NCBI GenBank assembly: GCA_016787105.1
Contig: JAEUVI010000438.1
Span: forward strand, 1-5,380
Source of the DNA: Chitinophagaceae bacterium
GTDB lineage: Bacteria; Bacteroidota; Bacteroidia; Chitinophagales; Chitinophagaceae
DNA length: 5,380 nucleotides
Direction: 5' to 3'
Shown here: positions 4,485-5,380 of the stretch, piece by piece
How the letters are laid out: every line of letters begins with the position of its first letter
Numbering within the stretch: the stretch's first letter is position 1
Notes under the pieces: generated by a model
What the model saw: the letters and a program-made list of their open reading frames with translations, nothing else
The model's database searches: none
What the model was told of the DNA's origin: nothing
Made by a program: the position numbers and the translations under genes

Positions 4485-5380
4485 TTAAACCAATTCTTCC
4501 TTAGCGGTTTTACTGTATTCATCAATCAGTTTGCGCTGCACATCAAAAGGCACTGCCACATACTCATGAAAGTGCATTTTGAATTTTGCACGACCTCCTG
4601 TTAATGAACGCAGGGATGATGAGAAACCATCCATTTCCGCCAAAGGAACTTTGGCCAGCACTTTTTGAAAGTGACCTTCCGAATCAATGCCATCTACAAT
4701 AGCACGGCGGCTCTGCAGGTCACCCATCACAGCGCCAGTGAGATCGTCAGGGCATAGCACTTCTACTGCATATACAGGTTCCAGTATCTGCGGATCGGCT
4801 TGCTGAAATGCCTGCCTGAATGCTTGTAGCCCGGCAATCTTGAATGAAATGTCATTGCTGTCTACCGGGTGCATTTTACCATCATATACACAGACACGTA
4901 CGTCACGGACGTAAGAACCTGTCAGCGGGCCGTTGTGCATTTTTTCCATTACTCCTTTGAGAATGGAAGGCAAAAACCTGGTGTCAATAGCGCCGCCAAC
5001 AATACAATTGTAGAAAACTAATTTTCCACCCCAATCGAGATCAAATGTTTCCCTGCCCCTAACCGTCATTCCGTTGGGATCCGGCATTCCTTCATACCAT
5101 GGGTCTATCCGCATAAACACTTCGCCAAACTGGCCGGCACCACCACTCTGTTTTTTGTGCCTGTAGTTAGCGTCAGCCATTTTGCGTATTGTTTCACGGT
5201 AAGGAATCCTGGGACGAATGAATTTTACATCCAGCTTGTACAGATGTTCAATCTTCCACTTAGCAACGGCCAAATGCATGTCGCCCTGGCAATGGATTAA
5301 TGTTTGCTTCAACTCCGGAGAATATTCTACAATGATTGTAGCATCTTCTTCTTTGAGCTGGTGCAGGGCCTGTGAAAGTT
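4485..5380 (-). CDS. fusA: Elongation factor G family protein, C-terminal part (partial, runs off window)
   Basis: The visible 297 residues are the end of an EF-G-family ribosomal translocase. The frame stays open to the window edge, so the GTPase domain, domain II and the start of domain III are not seen. Domain III gives QTLIHCQGDMHLAVAKW (visible residues about 25-41). Domain IV includes SGGAGQFGEV (78-87) and the tip loop MHPVDSND with His170, the position of the functional histidine of EF-G. Domain V starts near 200 and contains GDLQSRRA (219-226) and LRSLTGGRA. Compared with my recollection of E. coli EF-G, domain IV has about 15-20 extra residues at around 104-123. This, and the AVAKW form of domain III, suggest a Bacteroidota EF-G paralogue (EF-G2 type) rather than the housekeeping copy. 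The symbol is family-level only. A TTG at 5312 is an internal leucine, not the start. Confidence 0.94.
   Translation of the reverse strand, partial: LSQALHQLKEEDATIIVEYSPELKQTLIHCQGDMHLAVAKWKIEHLYKLDVKFIRPRIPYRETIRKMADANYRHKKQSGGAGQFGEVFMRIDPWYEGMPDPNGMTVRGRETFDLDWGGKLVFYNCIVGGAIDTRFLPSILKGVMEKMHNGPLTGSYVRDVRVCVYDGKMHPVDSNDISFKIAGLQAFRQAFQQADPQILEPVYAVEVLCPDDLTGAVMGDLQSRRAIVDGIDSEGHFQKVLAKVPLAEMDGFSSSLRSLTGGRAKFKMHFHEYVAVPFDVQRKLIDEYSKTAKEELV

Noticed and set aside
4371..4604. Plus-strand 77-residue frame near the convergent terminators
   Set aside because: It spans the minus-strand terminator and the end of the EF-G-like gene and has no coding features.
5310..5312. TTG as a start codon for a 275-residue protein
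   Set aside because: The frame continues upstream to the window edge, and the 22 codons before it match EF-G domain III (EYSPE and neighbours), so this is an internal leucine in a partial gene.

Overview
The window looks like chromosomal DNA of a Bacteroidota, most likely near Chitinophagaceae (inference). The evidence is: a large secreted protein with a GEVED domain and a C-terminal type IX secretion (Por) sorting domain; a Bacteroidota-type -7 promoter element (TACATTTG) just before that gene; near absence of Shine-Dalgarno sequences; AT-rich intergenic DNA; and an EF-G paralogue of the type carried by many Bacteroidota. There are no RNA genes, insertion sequences, CRISPR arrays or phage genes that I can see.

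Layout. Positions 1-1147 hold a tight three-gene plus-strand operon: a small three-helix membrane protein of unknown function, a small cupin, and a group III truncated haemoglobin that overlaps the cupin by 8 bases. In front lies a 20-bp dyad with CRP/FNR-like geometry (TATGA-N6-TCATA), placed where a class II activator would sit. Haem/NO/O2 chemistry is the best guess for this operon. After a 112-bp spacer rich in nested inverted repeats comes a 97-residue membrane protein of unknown function, ending at a strong hairpin terminator that also serves the convergent lipoprotein gene on the minus strand (1582-2043).

Positions 2044-2527 form an AT-rich, apparently gene-free region of about 480 bp. 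It separates the divergent lipoprotein and secreted-protein genes and contains two dyads and a -7 element. The secreted protein (2528-4252) has a signal peptide, an unassigned beta-rich N-terminal region, a GEVED domain, a fibronectin-like linker domain and a sorting tail. It is followed by its own terminator. The right end carries, on the minus strand, the C-terminal part of an EF-G-family translation factor (4485 to beyond 5380) with its own terminator facing that of the secreted-protein gene.

The two items most worth a second look are the membrane protein-cupin-globin operon with its upstream dyad, and the EF-G paralogue with an apparent insertion in domain IV. No complete new defence or mobile system is visible.
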